A stretch of DNA of 64,000 bases from Mesorhizobium kowhaii (GCF_003253745.1 NZ_MZXV01000080.1:62001-126000), one strand, 5' to 3'; positions 7,158-16,257 are shown, numbered from the stretch's first letter. Translations and numbers: made by a program. The notes: a model not told the origin generated them from the letters alone.

Positions 7158-8099
7158 TCACTCCGCCGCCAGCGGCAGGTCGATGAAATGATGGTCGGGC
7201 ATCGCCATCAGATCCGCCGAAAATCGCGTCAGGTCGTCGGCCAGCGCGTCGAAGCCAGTGGCCTTCTCGAATGTCCGCTCGTTCATGTAGAGCCCGCGAT
7301 TGACCTCGATCTGCAGCGCATGCAGATGGCGCGCTGGGCGGCCATAGTGCTCGGTGATGAATCCGCCGGCATAGGGCTTGTTGTGGGCGACGGTGTAGCC
7401 CATCGCGGTGAGCAGGCCAATCGCGGTCTCGGTCAAGGCCGCGGTGGCCGAGATGCCGAAACGGTCACCAATGATGAAGTCGGGCCGCAGGCCGTTTTCG
7501 CCGACACGAATGCTTGCCGGCATCGAATGACAGTCGATCAGAACGGCAAAGCTGAAACGCGCATGGGTTCTGGTCAAAAGCCGTTTCAGCGTCTCGTGAT
7601 AGGGCTTGTAGACGGCCTCGATGCGGGCGATCGCTTCAGCCAGCGGCAACCGGCCGGAATAGATATCGAGCCCCTCGCCGACCAGCTTGGGAACCGTGCC
7701 AAGCCCGCCGGCCACCCGCGCCGAGCGGATGTTGCAGAAGGACGGCACCGGCTCGGCGAACATGCGCGGATCGAGTTCCCACGGCTCACGATTGACGTCG
7801 AGATAGGCGCGCGGGAAATTCGCCGCCAGCATCGGCGCGCCCAGCGCGACGGCGCCGCCGAACAGCTCGTCGACGTAGCAGTCTTCCGAGCGGCGGATGG
7901 CGTTGCGGTCCAGCCTTGCCATGGCAAGGAAGCGCTCCGGATAGTAGCGGCCGCTATGCGGCGAGTTGAAGAGGAAGGGGACGCGCTGCTCGGCGCCCGA
8001 CCGGATTTCGAAGGGTGGAAAGACCGAAAAATCCTCGGCTGCCGTCTTCAATTTGAACGAACCCGAAAACACCAGTGCATCATGATGTGAAAGTGCCAC
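7158..8099 (-). CDS. N-formylglutamate amidohydrolase family protein
   Basis: A 313-residue zinc amidohydrolase of the HutG/N-formylglutamate deformylase family, which releases formate or another acyl group from glutamate in histidine catabolism. Family motifs include FNSPHSGRYYP (metal-binding His), DCYVDELFG, NREPWELDP, LIDCHSMP and KPYAGGFITEHYGRP. The frame opens with GTG at 8099 and there is no ATG in the first third, so the exact start is uncertain. No other hut genes are nearby. Many rhizobia carry this gene outside the hut operon, so its true substrate may differ. A second family member lies at 40065-40883. Confidence 0.85.
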   Translation of the reverse strand: MALSHHDALVFSGSFKLKTAAEDFSVFPPFEIRSGAEQRVPFLFNSPHSGRYYPERFLAMARLDRNAIRRSEDCYVDELFGGAVALGAPMLAANFPRAYLDVNREPWELDPRMFAEPVPSFCNIRSARVAGGLGTVPKLVGEGLDIYSGRLPLAEAIARIEAVYKPYHETLKRLLTRTHARFSFAVLIDCHSMPASIRVGENGLRPDFIIGDRFGISATAALTETAIGLLTAMGYTVAHNKPYAGGFITEHYGRPARHLHALQIEVNRGLYMNERTFEKATGFDALADDLTRFSADLMAMPDHHFIDLPLAAE

Positions 8100-8261
8100 C
8101 TTGCTGGTCGCGTGTCCAGCATTTCAGCGGCCACACCGCCGGGCAAATATGGATCATCCCCGTTCTCGTTCACTTGATGTTTACCCTCACCTCCTCATAT
8201 ACAGGATGGTTAACGGGCTTGCCCAACGGCAATCTCGGGCGGGTGATTCGGACGGGATATC

Positions 8262-8624
8262 ATGGCACGCATTCTTCTGGCGGAAGACGACGACGATATG
8301 CGTCGGTTCCTCGTCAAGGCGCTGGAGCGCGCCGGGTACCAGGTCAGCGATTTCGACAATGGCGCCAGCGCCTACGAGCGGCTGCGCGAGGAACCGTTCT
8401 CGCTACTTCTGACCGACATCGTCATGCCGGAGATGGACGGCATTGAATTGGCGCGCCGCGCCACCGAGATCGATCCCGACCTCAAGGTCATGTTCATCAC
8501 CGGTTTCGCCGCCGTTGCGCTGAACCCGGATTCCAAGGCGCCGAAAGACGCCAAGGTGCTGTCGAAGCCGTTCCACCTGCGCGACCTCGTCAACGAGGTC
8601 GAAAAGATGCTGCACGCGGCCTGA
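8262..8624 (+). CDS. cpdR: Single-domain response regulator CpdR
   Basis: A 120-residue receiver domain with no output domain. The acidic pocket is AEDDDD (residues 7-12), the phosphorylated residue is Asp52 in LLTDIVMPEMDG, and the conserved Lys102 is in SKPFHL. Sequence and size match CpdR of alphaproteobacteria. When unphosphorylated, CpdR directs ClpXP protease to the cell pole to degrade cell-cycle regulators, and it is controlled by the CckA-ChpT phosphorelay. It is followed by a branched terminator and a tRNA gene, so it is transcribed alone. Confidence 0.92.
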   Translation: MARILLAEDDDDMRRFLVKALERAGYQVSDFDNGASAYERLREEPFSLLLTDIVMPEMDGIELARRATEIDPDLKVMFITGFAAVALNPDSKAPKDAKVLSKPFHLRDLVNEVEKMLHAA

Positions 8625-8638
8625 GCCGCTTTCTGGGC

Positions 8639-8692
8639 AAGGCGTCAGTGCCTTGTCGCCGCTGCGGCGAGACGACGCCTTCTTTCCTTTTT
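8639..8692 (+). terminator. Terminator after cpdR
   Basis: AAGGCGTC at 8639-8646 pairs with GACGCCTT at 8674-8681, enclosing an inner stem TCGCCGC/GCGGCGA. A pyrimidine tract CTTTCCTTTTTC follows. This gives a branched intrinsic terminator between cpdR and the tRNA promoter. Confidence 0.7.
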
Positions 8693-8699
8693 CCTGCTA

Positions 8700-8728
8700 T
8701 TGACGCGCTGGATCAAAAATGGTGTATG
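8700..8728 (+). promoter_or_regulatory. Promoter of tRNA-Val
   Basis: TTGACG at 8700-8705 and TGTATG at 8723-8728, separated by 17 bases, place transcription start a few bases before the mature tRNA at 8742. Confidence 0.6.
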
Positions 8729-8741
8729 CGCGGCTTCGGAT

Positions 8742-8816
8742 GGGCGTGTAGCTCAGCGGGAGAGCACTGCATTGACATTGCAGGGGTCACAGGTTCAATC
8801 CCTGTCACGCCCACCA
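8742..8816 (+). tRNA. tRNA-Val (GAC)
   Basis: A full cloverleaf: acceptor GGGCGTG pairs with CACGCCC, the D-arm is GCTC-AGCGGGA-GAGC, and the anticodon arm CTGCA-TTGACAT-TGCAG gives anticodon GAC. The T-arm is ACAGG-TTCAATC-CCTGT. The CCA end is encoded. It reads GUC and GUU codons. No integrase or attachment duplication lies next to it. Confidence 0.96.
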
Positions 8817-8837
8817 TCCAGACCAAACGATCAGATT

Positions 8838-9992
8838 TTAAACGCCTGCGACGGCGCAGAGGCTCCTCATCCTGGCAACCGCCAGTTCCGGATCGGCCAG
8901 CAATCCGGCCTGGTCGGCGAGGCGGAAGACATCGGCATAGTGGCGGATGCCGCGTGCTGACTGCATGCCGCCGACCATCGAAAAATGGTCCTGATGGCCG
9001 TTCAGCCAGGCCATGAAGACGATGCCGGCCTTGTAATATTCCGTAGGCGCCTCGAAGATTTTTCGCGATAGCGGCACGGTCGGCGCCATCAGCGTGTCAT
9101 AACCGGCGCGGTCGCCGTCCGCCAGTTTTGCCAGTGCCGCGTTGGCGACCGGCGCGATCGCGTCGAAAATGCCGAGCAGCGCATGCGAGTGTTTCCTGCT
9201 GTCGCCCGCGATCAGTTCGGGATAATTGAAGTCGTCGCCGGTGAACATGACGACGCCGTCCGGCAGCCGGTTTCTGAGCGCGACCTCCTTGCCGGCATCG
9301 AGCAGTGAGATCTTTATCCCTTCCACCTTGCCCGCATGACGTTCGATGATTGCGACGACGGTGTCCAGCGTGGCCTCGAAATCGTTGCTGCCCCAATAGC
9401 CCTTCAGTGCCGGGTCGAACATGTCGCCCAGCCAGTGCAGTATGACCTTGCCGGACGCCTGGCTCAGGATGCGGTCGTAGACACGTGCATAGTCGTCCGG
9501 GCCCTTGGCGACCGCCGCCAGCGCGCGGCTGGCCATCATGATCGCCTTGCCGCCCTGTCCTTCTATGAAAGCGAATTGCTGCTCGTAGGCGGCGATGACA
9601 TCGTCGAGCGTCCTGGCGGCGCTTGGCGCCAGATGGTCTGTGCCGGCACCCGAAGCGAGATCGGCGCCTTCGACGGTGCGCGCTTCCGCGATTGAGCGGC
9701 GGATCAATTCCTGCGCATTTGTCCAGTCGAACCCCATGCCGCGCTGCGACGTGTCCATCGCCTCGGCGATGCGGAAGCCGAGCCGCCACAGATGATGACG
9801 GAATGCCATCGTCCTATCCCAGTCGACCACCGGCTTCGACCACGGATCGGTCATCGCAAGCGGATCGGCAACGACATGGGCTGCGGCATAGGCGATACGC
9901 GAAAACCGTGCGCCGATCACCGGCTGCACCGGCTGGCCGACCAGCGCGTAGCGGGTGCTGCGGCCACCCTCACCAGGCAAGGCAATATCCAT
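8838..9992 (-). CDS. DUF993 family protein (dihydrodipicolinate synthase-like TIM barrel)
   Basis: A 384-residue protein that matches the DUF993 family as I know it; members are distant relatives of DapA-type aldolases or lyases. Recognisable segments are ATLDTVVAIIERHAGKVEGI, KISLLDAGKEVALRNRLPDG and VMFTGDDFNYPELIAGD. The Lys of KISLLD could be the Schiff-base residue by analogy, which is inference. AGGGAGAG precedes the ATG at 9992. It diverges from a lacI-type gene and carries one of two identical operators 30 bases before its start, so it is very likely in the same regulon. Reaction unknown. Confidence 0.8.
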   Translation of the reverse strand: MDIALPGEGGRSTRYALVGQPVQPVIGARFSRIAYAAAHVVADPLAMTDPWSKPVVDWDRTMAFRHHLWRLGFRIAEAMDTSQRGMGFDWTNAQELIRRSIAEARTVEGADLASGAGTDHLAPSAARTLDDVIAAYEQQFAFIEGQGGKAIMMASRALAAVAKGPDDYARVYDRILSQASGKVILHWLGDMFDPALKGYWGSNDFEATLDTVVAIIERHAGKVEGIKISLLDAGKEVALRNRLPDGVVMFTGDDFNYPELIAGDSRKHSHALLGIFDAIAPVANAALAKLADGDRAGYDTLMAPTVPLSRKIFEAPTEYYKAGIVFMAWLNGHQDHFSMVGGMQSARGIRHYADVFRLADQAGLLADPELAVARMRSLCAVAGV

Positions 9993-10021
9993 CGATCTCT
10001 CCCTATCGCCGTGCCTATAAA

Positions 10022-10033
10022 TGGAACGTTCCA
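10022..10033. promoter_or_regulatory. LacI-type operator O1 (DUF993 side)
   Basis: TGGAACGTTCCA is a 12-base perfect palindrome with the central CG typical of LacI/GalR operators. It is followed by ATAAAT. The same core with similar flanks recurs at 10184. It lies about 30 bases upstream of the DUF993 start, where bound repressor would block transcription. Confidence 0.8.
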
Positions 10034-10158
10034 ATAAATCAAGAAGCTTTAAGATTCAGGGTTCATTCACAGGCAAATGCTGCGACGCAGCACAAGAGCC
10101 TGTAGAACAGCCCGATTACCCCTGTCTGATCAATTTTTCGAATCTGAAAAGACCCCAA

Positions 10159-10194
10159 TTGACTCTGGACGGGAGTAGAGATTAGAACGTTCCA
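10159..10194 (+). promoter_or_regulatory. lacI promoter with operator O2
   Basis: TTGACT at 10159-10164 and TTAGAA at 10182-10187 (17-base spacer) form a plausible promoter. The operator core GAACGTTCCA spans 10185-10194 and so overlaps the -10 box. It continues AATAGAT, matching AATAAAT beside O1. This implies autoregulation of the regulator and of the long operon behind it. Confidence 0.7.
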
Positions 10195-10232
10195 ATAGAT
10201 TTGACCTAGAAAAACCGGGAGGACGCATCTGG

Positions 10233-11291
10233 ATGGCCAGTCGGGCCAAGGCAACGATATTCGACATTGCCCGCGAGGCAGGCGTGTCCAAATCGACGGT
10301 GTCGCTCGTGCTTCAGGGCAGTGGGCTGATCCGGCCTGAGACCGCGGTCAAGGTTCGCAAGGCGATCGAGGATGTCGGTTACGTCTACAACCGTGGCGCC
10401 GCCAATCTGCGCAAGGCGCACTCCAACGTCATCGGCATGGTCATCAACGATCTCACCAATCCCTTCTTCGCCGAACTGGCGGTCGGTATGGAGCGCGTCT
10501 TCCAGTCGGCCGGCATCGTGCCTTTCATCGCCAACACGGCGGAAAATCCGGTGCGCCAGGAAGAGGTGCTGAAATCGTTGATGGAGCAAGGCGTCGCCGG
10601 CCTCATTGTGTCGCCGGCGCGCGGCACCACGCCGGGCGCTTTCCGTCGGCTGGAGATGGCGGGCGTTCCGGTCGTCTTCGCCATGCGCCGGCTGCCTGAA
10701 AGCCGCATTCCGGTGATCACGCCCGACAATCATCGCGGCGCCTACCTTGCGGCCGCCCATCTCATTGGCAAGGGCCATCGCCGCCTTGCCTTCTTTGGCG
10801 GTTCGTCCGATCTCGTGGTCTATCATGAACGCCTTGGCGGCTTTCGCGAAGCCTGCGAAACGCTTGGCATCGCTGCCCGCGACGTGCTCCTCGTCGAGGG
10901 CGAGACCAGCCGCAGAGGTGGCATGGCGTGCCTGGAAACCGCTCTGTCGATGCCCGAACCGCCGACCGCGGCCTTGTGCTTCAACGACGCGGTCGCCTTT
11001 GGCGTCATGCTGGCACTGCGCAAGCACGGGCTTGAGCCTGGCGCGGATTTCGCCGTCGTCGGCTTCGACGATGTGGTGGAGGCCGAGCATTATATACCGG
11101 CCTTGACCAGCGTTTCGGTGGACACGGCTGGGCTCGGCGAACGTGCCGCCCATGTCATGCTGAAAATGATCCAGTCGCGCACCACGCGGGCCGAAGATCA
11201 TATCGGCGCGGTCAATCTGGTGGTCAGGGAAAGCTGCGGCCCGGATCGTCGCGCCCGAAACAGGCCCGCAGGAATGGGGGACGCGGCATGA
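10233..11291 (+). CDS. LacI-family transcriptional repressor
   Basis: A 352-residue regulator. The N-terminal helix-turn-helix and hinge (IFDIAREAGVSKSTVSLVLQ, about residues 9-28, then the YNRGAANLRK hinge) are typical of LacI/GalR proteins. A periplasmic-binding-protein-like sugar domain follows: NVIGMVINDLTNPFFAEL, then CFNDAVAFGVMLALRKHG and VVGFDDVVEAEHYIPALTSV. It heads the operon and its stop overlaps the next start by four bases (ATGA). The nearby operators O1 and O2 are probably its own. The inducer should be a sugar or polyol brought in by the ABC importer of the same operon. Confidence 0.93.
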   Translation: MASRAKATIFDIAREAGVSKSTVSLVLQGSGLIRPETAVKVRKAIEDVGYVYNRGAANLRKAHSNVIGMVINDLTNPFFAELAVGMERVFQSAGIVPFIANTAENPVRQEEVLKSLMEQGVAGLIVSPARGTTPGAFRRLEMAGVPVVFAMRRLPESRIPVITPDNHRGAYLAAAHLIGKGHRRLAFFGGSSDLVVYHERLGGFREACETLGIAARDVLLVEGETSRRGGMACLETALSMPEPPTAALCFNDAVAFGVMLALRKHGLEPGADFAVVGFDDVVEAEHYIPALTSVSVDTAGLGERAAHVMLKMIQSRTTRAEDHIGAVNLVVRESCGPDRRARNRPAGMGDAA

Positions 11292-12304
11292 GCGTCAGAT
11301 GGGGCTTGATCGGCGCCAGCACGATCGCCAGACAGTTCATGATCAACGCCATCCGCGCGCAAGGCGATGGCGAGATCGTTGCGGTGATGAGTTCCAGCCC
11401 CGAGCGCGCCACGGACTATGCCAGGGAAAACAACATTCCGCTGGCTGTTTCGACGCTTGACGCTGTGCTCAGCACCGACATCGACGCGGTCTACATCTCG
11501 ACCACCAATGAACTGCATCTCGAGCAGGCCCTGGCCGCCGCCAAGGCGGGAAAGCACGTGCTGTGCGAAAAGCCGCTGGCGCTGACCAGCGCCGACGCGC
11601 GCACAATGGTCGCCGCGGCAAAAGCCGCCGGCATCGTGCTCGGCACCAATCACCATCTGCGCAACGCCGGCGCGCACCGCGCCATGCGCGAGGCCATCGC
11701 GGCCGGCCGTATCGGCAAGCCGATCGCCGCGTGCGTCTTCCATGCCGTCTACCTGCCGGAGAACCTGCAGGGCTGGCGCATCACCAAGCCGGAAGCGGGC
11801 GGCGGCGTGGTGCTCGACATCACCGTGCATGATGCCGACACGCTGCGCTTCGTGCTCGGCGACGATCCGGTCGAAGTCTCGGCCTTCACCCAGTCGGCCG
11901 GCATGGCCGGCAGCGGGCTGGAAGATGGGGCTATGTGCATCTGGCGCTTCAAGTCTTGCCTCATCGCCCAGTCGCATGAAGGCTTCACCACCAAATTCGC
12001 CGACACCGGTTTCGAGGTGCATGGCTCGGAGGGCTCGCTGATCGCCAGGAATGTGATGACGCAGAAGCCGATCGGCTCGGTGACGCTACGCACAGCCAAG
12101 GGCGAAGAGGACCTTCGCTTCGACCGCGAGGACCTCTATGCTAGGTCGCTGCGTCAGTTCCATGCCGCGATCCGCGGCGAAGGCCAACCTTCCGCCACCG
12201 GCGAGGACGGCATCTGGTCGCTCGCTGCAGCCGAAGCGGCCCTGCAATCGGCAAGCTCCGGCAAGGCCGTCAAGATCGACCCGAAACTCGGGAGCATGAA
12301 TTGA
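11288..12304 (+). CDS. Gfo/Idh/MocA family NAD(P)-dependent oxidoreductase
   Basis: A 338-residue dehydrogenase. The Rossmann motif GLIGASTIA lies at residues 6-14, and the family signature CEKPLAL at about 93-99 has the Lys that serves in catalysis. The C-terminal substrate barrel follows, with HHLRNAGAHRAMREAI and GGVVLDITVHDADTLRFVLG, whose His and Asp are usual in sugar dehydrogenases. Likely substrates are a sugar, inositol or a keto-sugar. The gene is translationally coupled at both ends: ATGA with lacI and a four-base overlap with the CoA-transferase. Confidence 0.9.
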   Translation: MSVRWGLIGASTIARQFMINAIRAQGDGEIVAVMSSSPERATDYARENNIPLAVSTLDAVLSTDIDAVYISTTNELHLEQALAAAKAGKHVLCEKPLALTSADARTMVAAAKAAGIVLGTNHHLRNAGAHRAMREAIAAGRIGKPIAACVFHAVYLPENLQGWRITKPEAGGGVVLDITVHDADTLRFVLGDDPVEVSAFTQSAGMAGSGLEDGAMCIWRFKSCLIAQSHEGFTTKFADTGFEVHGSEGSLIARNVMTQKPIGSVTLRTAKGEEDLRFDREDLYARSLRQFHAAIRGEGQPSATGEDGIWSLAAAEAALQSASSGKAVKIDPKLGSMN

Positions 12305-13902
12305 GCAAGGTCGTTTCAGCCGCTGAAGCCGCAGGCCTGATCAGGGACGGCATGGTCGTATCCGTGTCGTCGTCAAGCGGTCTCGGCTGCCCGGACGCGG
12401 TGATGGCCGCCATTGGCGAGCGCTTCGACAGTGAAGGCCATCCGAAGGATATCACCACGCTGCACCCGATCGCCGCCGGCGACATGTATGGCATCAAGGG
12501 CATCGACCATCTGGCCAAACCCGGCCTGTTGAAGCGCACTTTGTGCGGCTCCTATCCGTCCGGCCCCTCCTCCTCCGAGCCGCCGCAGATCTGGAAGATG
12601 ATCGGCGACAATTCGGTCGCCGCCTACAATGTGCCGTCCGGCATCCTGTTCGACATGCACCGCGAGGCCGCCGCCAAGCGGCCGGGCGTGCTGACCAAGG
12701 TCGGTCTCGACACCTTCGCCGACCCCCGCCACCAGGGTTGCGCCATGAACGCGGCCGCCAGCGAGCCGATCGTTTCGGTGCAGCAGTTCGACGGCGAGGA
12801 ATGGCTCTATTTTCGCTCGATCGTGCCGCATGTCTCGATCATCCGCGCCACCACGGCCGACGAGCGTGGCAACCTCACCTATGAGCATGAGGGCGCCTAT
12901 CTCGGCGGGCTCGAACAGGCGCTCGCCGCCCGCAACAATGGCGGCGTCGTCATTGCCCAGGTCAAGCGCGTCGTCGAGAATGGCACGCTGAAACCGCACG
13001 ACGTGCGCGTGCCCGGCGTGCTGGTCGACCACATTGTCGTCGCGCCCGACCAGTTGCAGACGACGCTGACGCCCTACGATCCGGCAATCTCGGGCGAGAT
13101 CTTCCGGCCGCTGTCGAGCTTCCGCAACGCCGAAATGAACGTCCAGAAGGTGATTGCGCGCCGCGTTGCCATGGAGCTTCGCGACGGCATGGCCGTCAAC
13201 ATCGGCTTCGGCATCTCGGCCAATGTGCCGCGCATCCTTCTCGAGGAAGGCCAGCACGGCAAGGTCACCTGGGTGATCGAACAGGGCGCCGTCGGCGGCG
13301 TGCCGCTGCTCGACTTCAAGTTCGGCTGCGCCTCCAACGCCGAGGCGATCATGCCCTCGCCGCACCAGTTCATCTATTTCCAGGCCGGCGGCTTTGACGC
13401 TTCGCTGCTGTCCTTCCTGCAGATCGACCGCCACGGTTCGGTCAACGTCTCCAAACTGTCTGCACGGCCGCATGTCACCGCCGGTGCCGGTGGCTTTGTC
13501 GACATCACCGCGCGGGCGAAGAAGATCGTCTTCTCCGGTTTCTTCAATGCCGGGGCAAAACTCTCATTGGCTGATGGCGGCATCCACATCGACCAGGAGG
13601 GCAAGGTCAAGAAGGTGGTCAACGAGGTCGAGCACATCTCCTTCTCGGGCAAGCGCGCGGTCGCACAGGGACAGGACATCACCTACGTCACCGAGCGCTG
13701 CGTGATGAAGCTGACGCCCGAAGGTCTGGTTGTCACCGAAATCGCACCCGGCGTCGACCTGCAGCGCGATGTGCTGGCCCAGGCCGAGATTCCGCTCGGT
13801 ATCGCCAAGGACCTCAAGACGACACCGGAAGCTCTCTACCAGGATCGGTTGATCGGCCTGACGCTGAATGGCGGCGCCTCGCTTGGAGGCGCGCATGACT
13901 GA
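12301..13902 (+). CDS. Family I CoA-transferase (acetate/propionate CoA-transferase YdiF type)
   Basis: A 533-residue fused alpha-beta CoA-transferase that moves CoA between carboxylic acids. The first half carries GMVVSVSSSSGLGCPDAV and the second half GMAVNIGFGISANVPRIL. WVIEQGAVGG follows and contains the probable catalytic Glu (about residue 327). ARPHVTAGAGGFVDI and KKIVFSGFF are conserved C-terminal blocks. Translation starts at TTG 12301 within the stop of the previous gene, with GGGAG seven bases upstream. It suggests that the pathway produces or consumes an organic acid as a CoA thioester, which is unusual inside a sugar-type regulon. Confidence 0.88.
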   Translation: MSKVVSAAEAAGLIRDGMVVSVSSSSGLGCPDAVMAAIGERFDSEGHPKDITTLHPIAAGDMYGIKGIDHLAKPGLLKRTLCGSYPSGPSSSEPPQIWKMIGDNSVAAYNVPSGILFDMHREAAAKRPGVLTKVGLDTFADPRHQGCAMNAAASEPIVSVQQFDGEEWLYFRSIVPHVSIIRATTADERGNLTYEHEGAYLGGLEQALAARNNGGVVIAQVKRVVENGTLKPHDVRVPGVLVDHIVVAPDQLQTTLTPYDPAISGEIFRPLSSFRNAEMNVQKVIARRVAMELRDGMAVNIGFGISANVPRILLEEGQHGKVTWVIEQGAVGGVPLLDFKFGCASNAEAIMPSPHQFIYFQAGGFDASLLSFLQIDRHGSVNVSKLSARPHVTAGAGGFVDITARAKKIVFSGFFNAGAKLSLADGGIHIDQEGKVKKVVNEVEHISFSGKRAVAQGQDITYVTERCVMKLTPEGLVVTEIAPGVDLQRDVLAQAEIPLGIAKDLKTTPEALYQDRLIGLTLNGGASLGGAHD

Positions 13903-14671
13903 GCGCCTCGTCACCTTTGAAACCGAAGGCGCCATCGGCATCGTCACCTTGCGGCGGCCGGAAAAGTTCAACGCGCTTGATATTCCGATGCTGCGCGCGG
14001 TGGAGGCAGCACTCGACGAAGCGGAGATGGCGAAAAGCGTGCGCGTCGTGCTGCTGCGCGGCGAAGGCAAGGGCTTTTGCGCCGGCGGCGATGTCGAGGC
14101 GTGGGCGCAGATGAGTGCCGCCGACTTCCAGGTGCAATGGGTGCGCTACGGCCATCGTGTCTTCGACCGGCTGGCGCGGCTGCGGCAGCCGACCATCGCC
14201 GTGCTGTCCGGCCATGCGCTGGGCGGCGGGCTGGAACTGGCCGTCGCCTGCGACTTCCGCGTGGCGGAGAAACACGTCAAGCTCGGCTTCCCCGAAACCT
14301 CGATCGGCGTCGTCCCGGGCTGGTCCGGCACCCAGCGCGCGGTGCGCCGCTTCGGTGCGCAGACGGTGCGGCGCATGGCGCTGGGCGGCGAGATTCTGCT
14401 CGCTCCCGAAGCGCTGGCGCTTGGCGTGGTCGACCGGGTGGTCGAAACCGGCAGCGGCCTGACCGAAGCCAAGGCCTGGGCCGGAAAAATCGCCGAGCGC
14501 GGCCCGCTGGCGACAGAGGCCGCCAAATTGATGATCGCGGTGGCCGAAGGTGAGGAAAGTGCTGCCGCGACGGAAGCGCTGGCCAGCGGCTTTATCGCCC
14601 TGACCGGCGATCTCAAGGCCGGCGTCGACGCTTTCAAGGCCAAACAGAAACCAGCATTTTCACGATCCTGA
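13895..14671 (+). CDS. Enoyl-CoA hydratase/isomerase (crotonase) family
   Basis: A 258-residue crotonase-fold protein. It has the acyl-CoA pocket RPEKFNALD, the oxyanion loop GFCAGGDVEAW, the second backbone site GHALGGGLELAVACDFRV and the catalytic region FPETSIGVVPGWSGTQRAVRRFG. Glu in PETSIG is present, but the second Glu of classical hydratases is not obvious, so isomerase, hydrolase or lyase activity is possible. CTTGGAGG precedes the ATG, which overlaps the end of the CoA-transferase gene by eight bases. It probably acts on the CoA ester made by that enzyme. Confidence 0.88.
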   Translation: MTERLVTFETEGAIGIVTLRRPEKFNALDIPMLRAVEAALDEAEMAKSVRVVLLRGEGKGFCAGGDVEAWAQMSAADFQVQWVRYGHRVFDRLARLRQPTIAVLSGHALGGGLELAVACDFRVAEKHVKLGFPETSIGVVPGWSGTQRAVRRFGAQTVRRMALGGEILLAPEALALGVVDRVVETGSGLTEAKAWAGKIAERGPLATEAAKLMIAVAEGEESAAATEALASGFIALTGDLKAGVDAFKAKQKPAFSRS

Positions 14672-14686
14672 GGATTCCGAAGTCAG

Positions 14687-16198
14687 ATGAACGCCCCTCT
14701 CAACATCATCATGCCCGCCGAGGCATCCGCAGCGCCAGGAACCTATCGGCTGCTGATCGACGGCAAGCATGTCGATGCGCGCGATGGCCGCACGCTGGAG
14801 CGCAAGAGCCCAGGCCACGGCTTCACCGTCTCGCATTATGCACAGGCCGGCGAAGCCGAAGTGGAAGCCGCGGTGCAGGCTGCGCACAAGGCGTTCGAGA
14901 CCGGCCCATGGCCGCGCATGAAGGCGGCCGAGCGCGCCGCGATCCTGCTCAAAACGGCCGATCTGATCGACGCACGGCTGGAAGGCATCGCACGGCTCGA
15001 TGCGCTGGAATCGGGCAAGCCGATCGCCCAGGCACGCGGCGAAATCGGTGGTGCGGTCGATATCTGGCGCTACGCCGCATCGCTCGCCCGCACGCTGCAC
15101 GGCGAATCCTACGCCAATCTCGGCGACGCCATGCTGGGTGTCGTGCTGCGCGAGCCGATCGGCGTCGTCTCGATCATCACGCCGTGGAATTTCCCCTTCC
15201 TGATCGTCAGCCAGAAACTGCCTTTCGCGCTTGCCGCCGGCTGCACGGCCGTGGTCAAGCCGAGCGAAATGACCTCGGCCTCGACCTTTGTTCTTGGTGA
15301 CATCCTGATGCAGGCCGGCCTGCCCACCGGCGTCGTCAACATCCTCGCCGGCCTTGGCGCCGATGTCGGCGCGCCGATGGTCAGCCATCCCCTGGTCGAG
15401 ATGGTCTCGTTCACCGGCTCCACCCGCGTCGGCAAGATGACCATGGCCTCTGCCGCGCAGTCGCTGAAGAAAGTCTCGATGGAACTTGGCGGCAAGAACG
15501 GCCAGATCGTCTTTCCGGATGCAGACCTCGAAGCAGCCGCCGACGCGGCGGTGTTTGGCGGCTTCTTCAATGCCGGCGAATGCTGCAATGCCGGCAGCCG
15601 CCTGATCGTGCACGAGGCGATCGCCGATGATTTTCTCGGCGCGGTCAAGGCGCTCACCGCCAGGGTGGCGGTCGGCGATCCGCTTGATGACAACACCAAG
15701 GTCGGCGCGATGATCTCGTCGGACCATCTGACCAAGGTGACCGGTTACGTCACGGCAGCGGCAAGCAACGGCAGCAGCGTCTACAGCGGCGGCAAGCAGT
15801 TGGCCTCGAATGCCGGCCAGTACCTCGATCCCACCATCATCCGCGGCGTCACCGAGGACATGGCCATCGCCCGCGAGGAAGTGTTCGGGCCGGTGCTCTC
15901 GGTGCTGACTTTTGAATCGATTGAAAAGGCGTTGCGCATCGCCAACAACACGCCTTATGGTTTGTCGGCGGGCGTATGGAGCGCCAGCATCGACACCTGC
16001 ATGTCGGTGGCGCGGAGTGTGCGTTCGGGAACCGTCTGGGTAAACACGTTCATGGAAGGTTATCCCGAGCTGCCATTCGGAGGCTACAAGCAGTCCGGTC
16101 TCGGACGCGAACTCGGCAAACGCGCCGTCGAGGATTATACCGAAGAAAAGACAATCCAGTTTCATCGCGGCCAGCGCACCGGATGGTGGGTCGGCTGA
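14687..16198 (+). CDS. Aldehyde dehydrogenase family protein
   Basis: A 503-residue NAD(P)-dependent aldehyde dehydrogenase. It contains the cofactor-site motif TPWNFPFLI, FTGSTRVGK, the general base Glu266 in MELGGKNG and the catalytic Cys around 299-300 in NAGECCNAGSR. FGPVLSVLTF and PFGGYKQSGLGRELG follow. Having two adjacent Cys residues at the active site is common in this family. The gene starts 15 bases after the crotonase gene and is followed at 59 bases by the ABC importer. Its role is likely oxidation of an aldehyde intermediate to the acid used by the CoA-transferase. Confidence 0.92.
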   Translation: MNAPLNIIMPAEASAAPGTYRLLIDGKHVDARDGRTLERKSPGHGFTVSHYAQAGEAEVEAAVQAAHKAFETGPWPRMKAAERAAILLKTADLIDARLEGIARLDALESGKPIAQARGEIGGAVDIWRYAASLARTLHGESYANLGDAMLGVVLREPIGVVSIITPWNFPFLIVSQKLPFALAAGCTAVVKPSEMTSASTFVLGDILMQAGLPTGVVNILAGLGADVGAPMVSHPLVEMVSFTGSTRVGKMTMASAAQSLKKVSMELGGKNGQIVFPDADLEAAADAAVFGGFFNAGECCNAGSRLIVHEAIADDFLGAVKALTARVAVGDPLDDNTKVGAMISSDHLTKVTGYVTAAASNGSSVYSGGKQLASNAGQYLDPTIIRGVTEDMAIAREEVFGPVLSVLTFESIEKALRIANNTPYGLSAGVWSASIDTCMSVARSVRSGTVWVNTFMEGYPELPFGGYKQSGLGRELGKRAVEDYTEEKTIQFHRGQRTGWWVG

Positions 16199-16257
16199 GT
16201 TGAGAAGAACCCGGCGGGCATCCGCCGGTCGTGTAGATGCAACAAGGGAGGAAGTAC

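Noticed and set aside
8742..8816. tRNA-Val as an integration site for a mobile island
   Set aside because: No integrase gene and no duplicated tRNA 3' end in the following sequence; genes on both sides look like core genes.
10078..10092. TGCTGCG-A-CGCAGCA palindrome in the DUF993/lacI gap
   Set aside because: Perfect but far from both promoters' core elements and unlike the paired operators. I could not connect it to a function.
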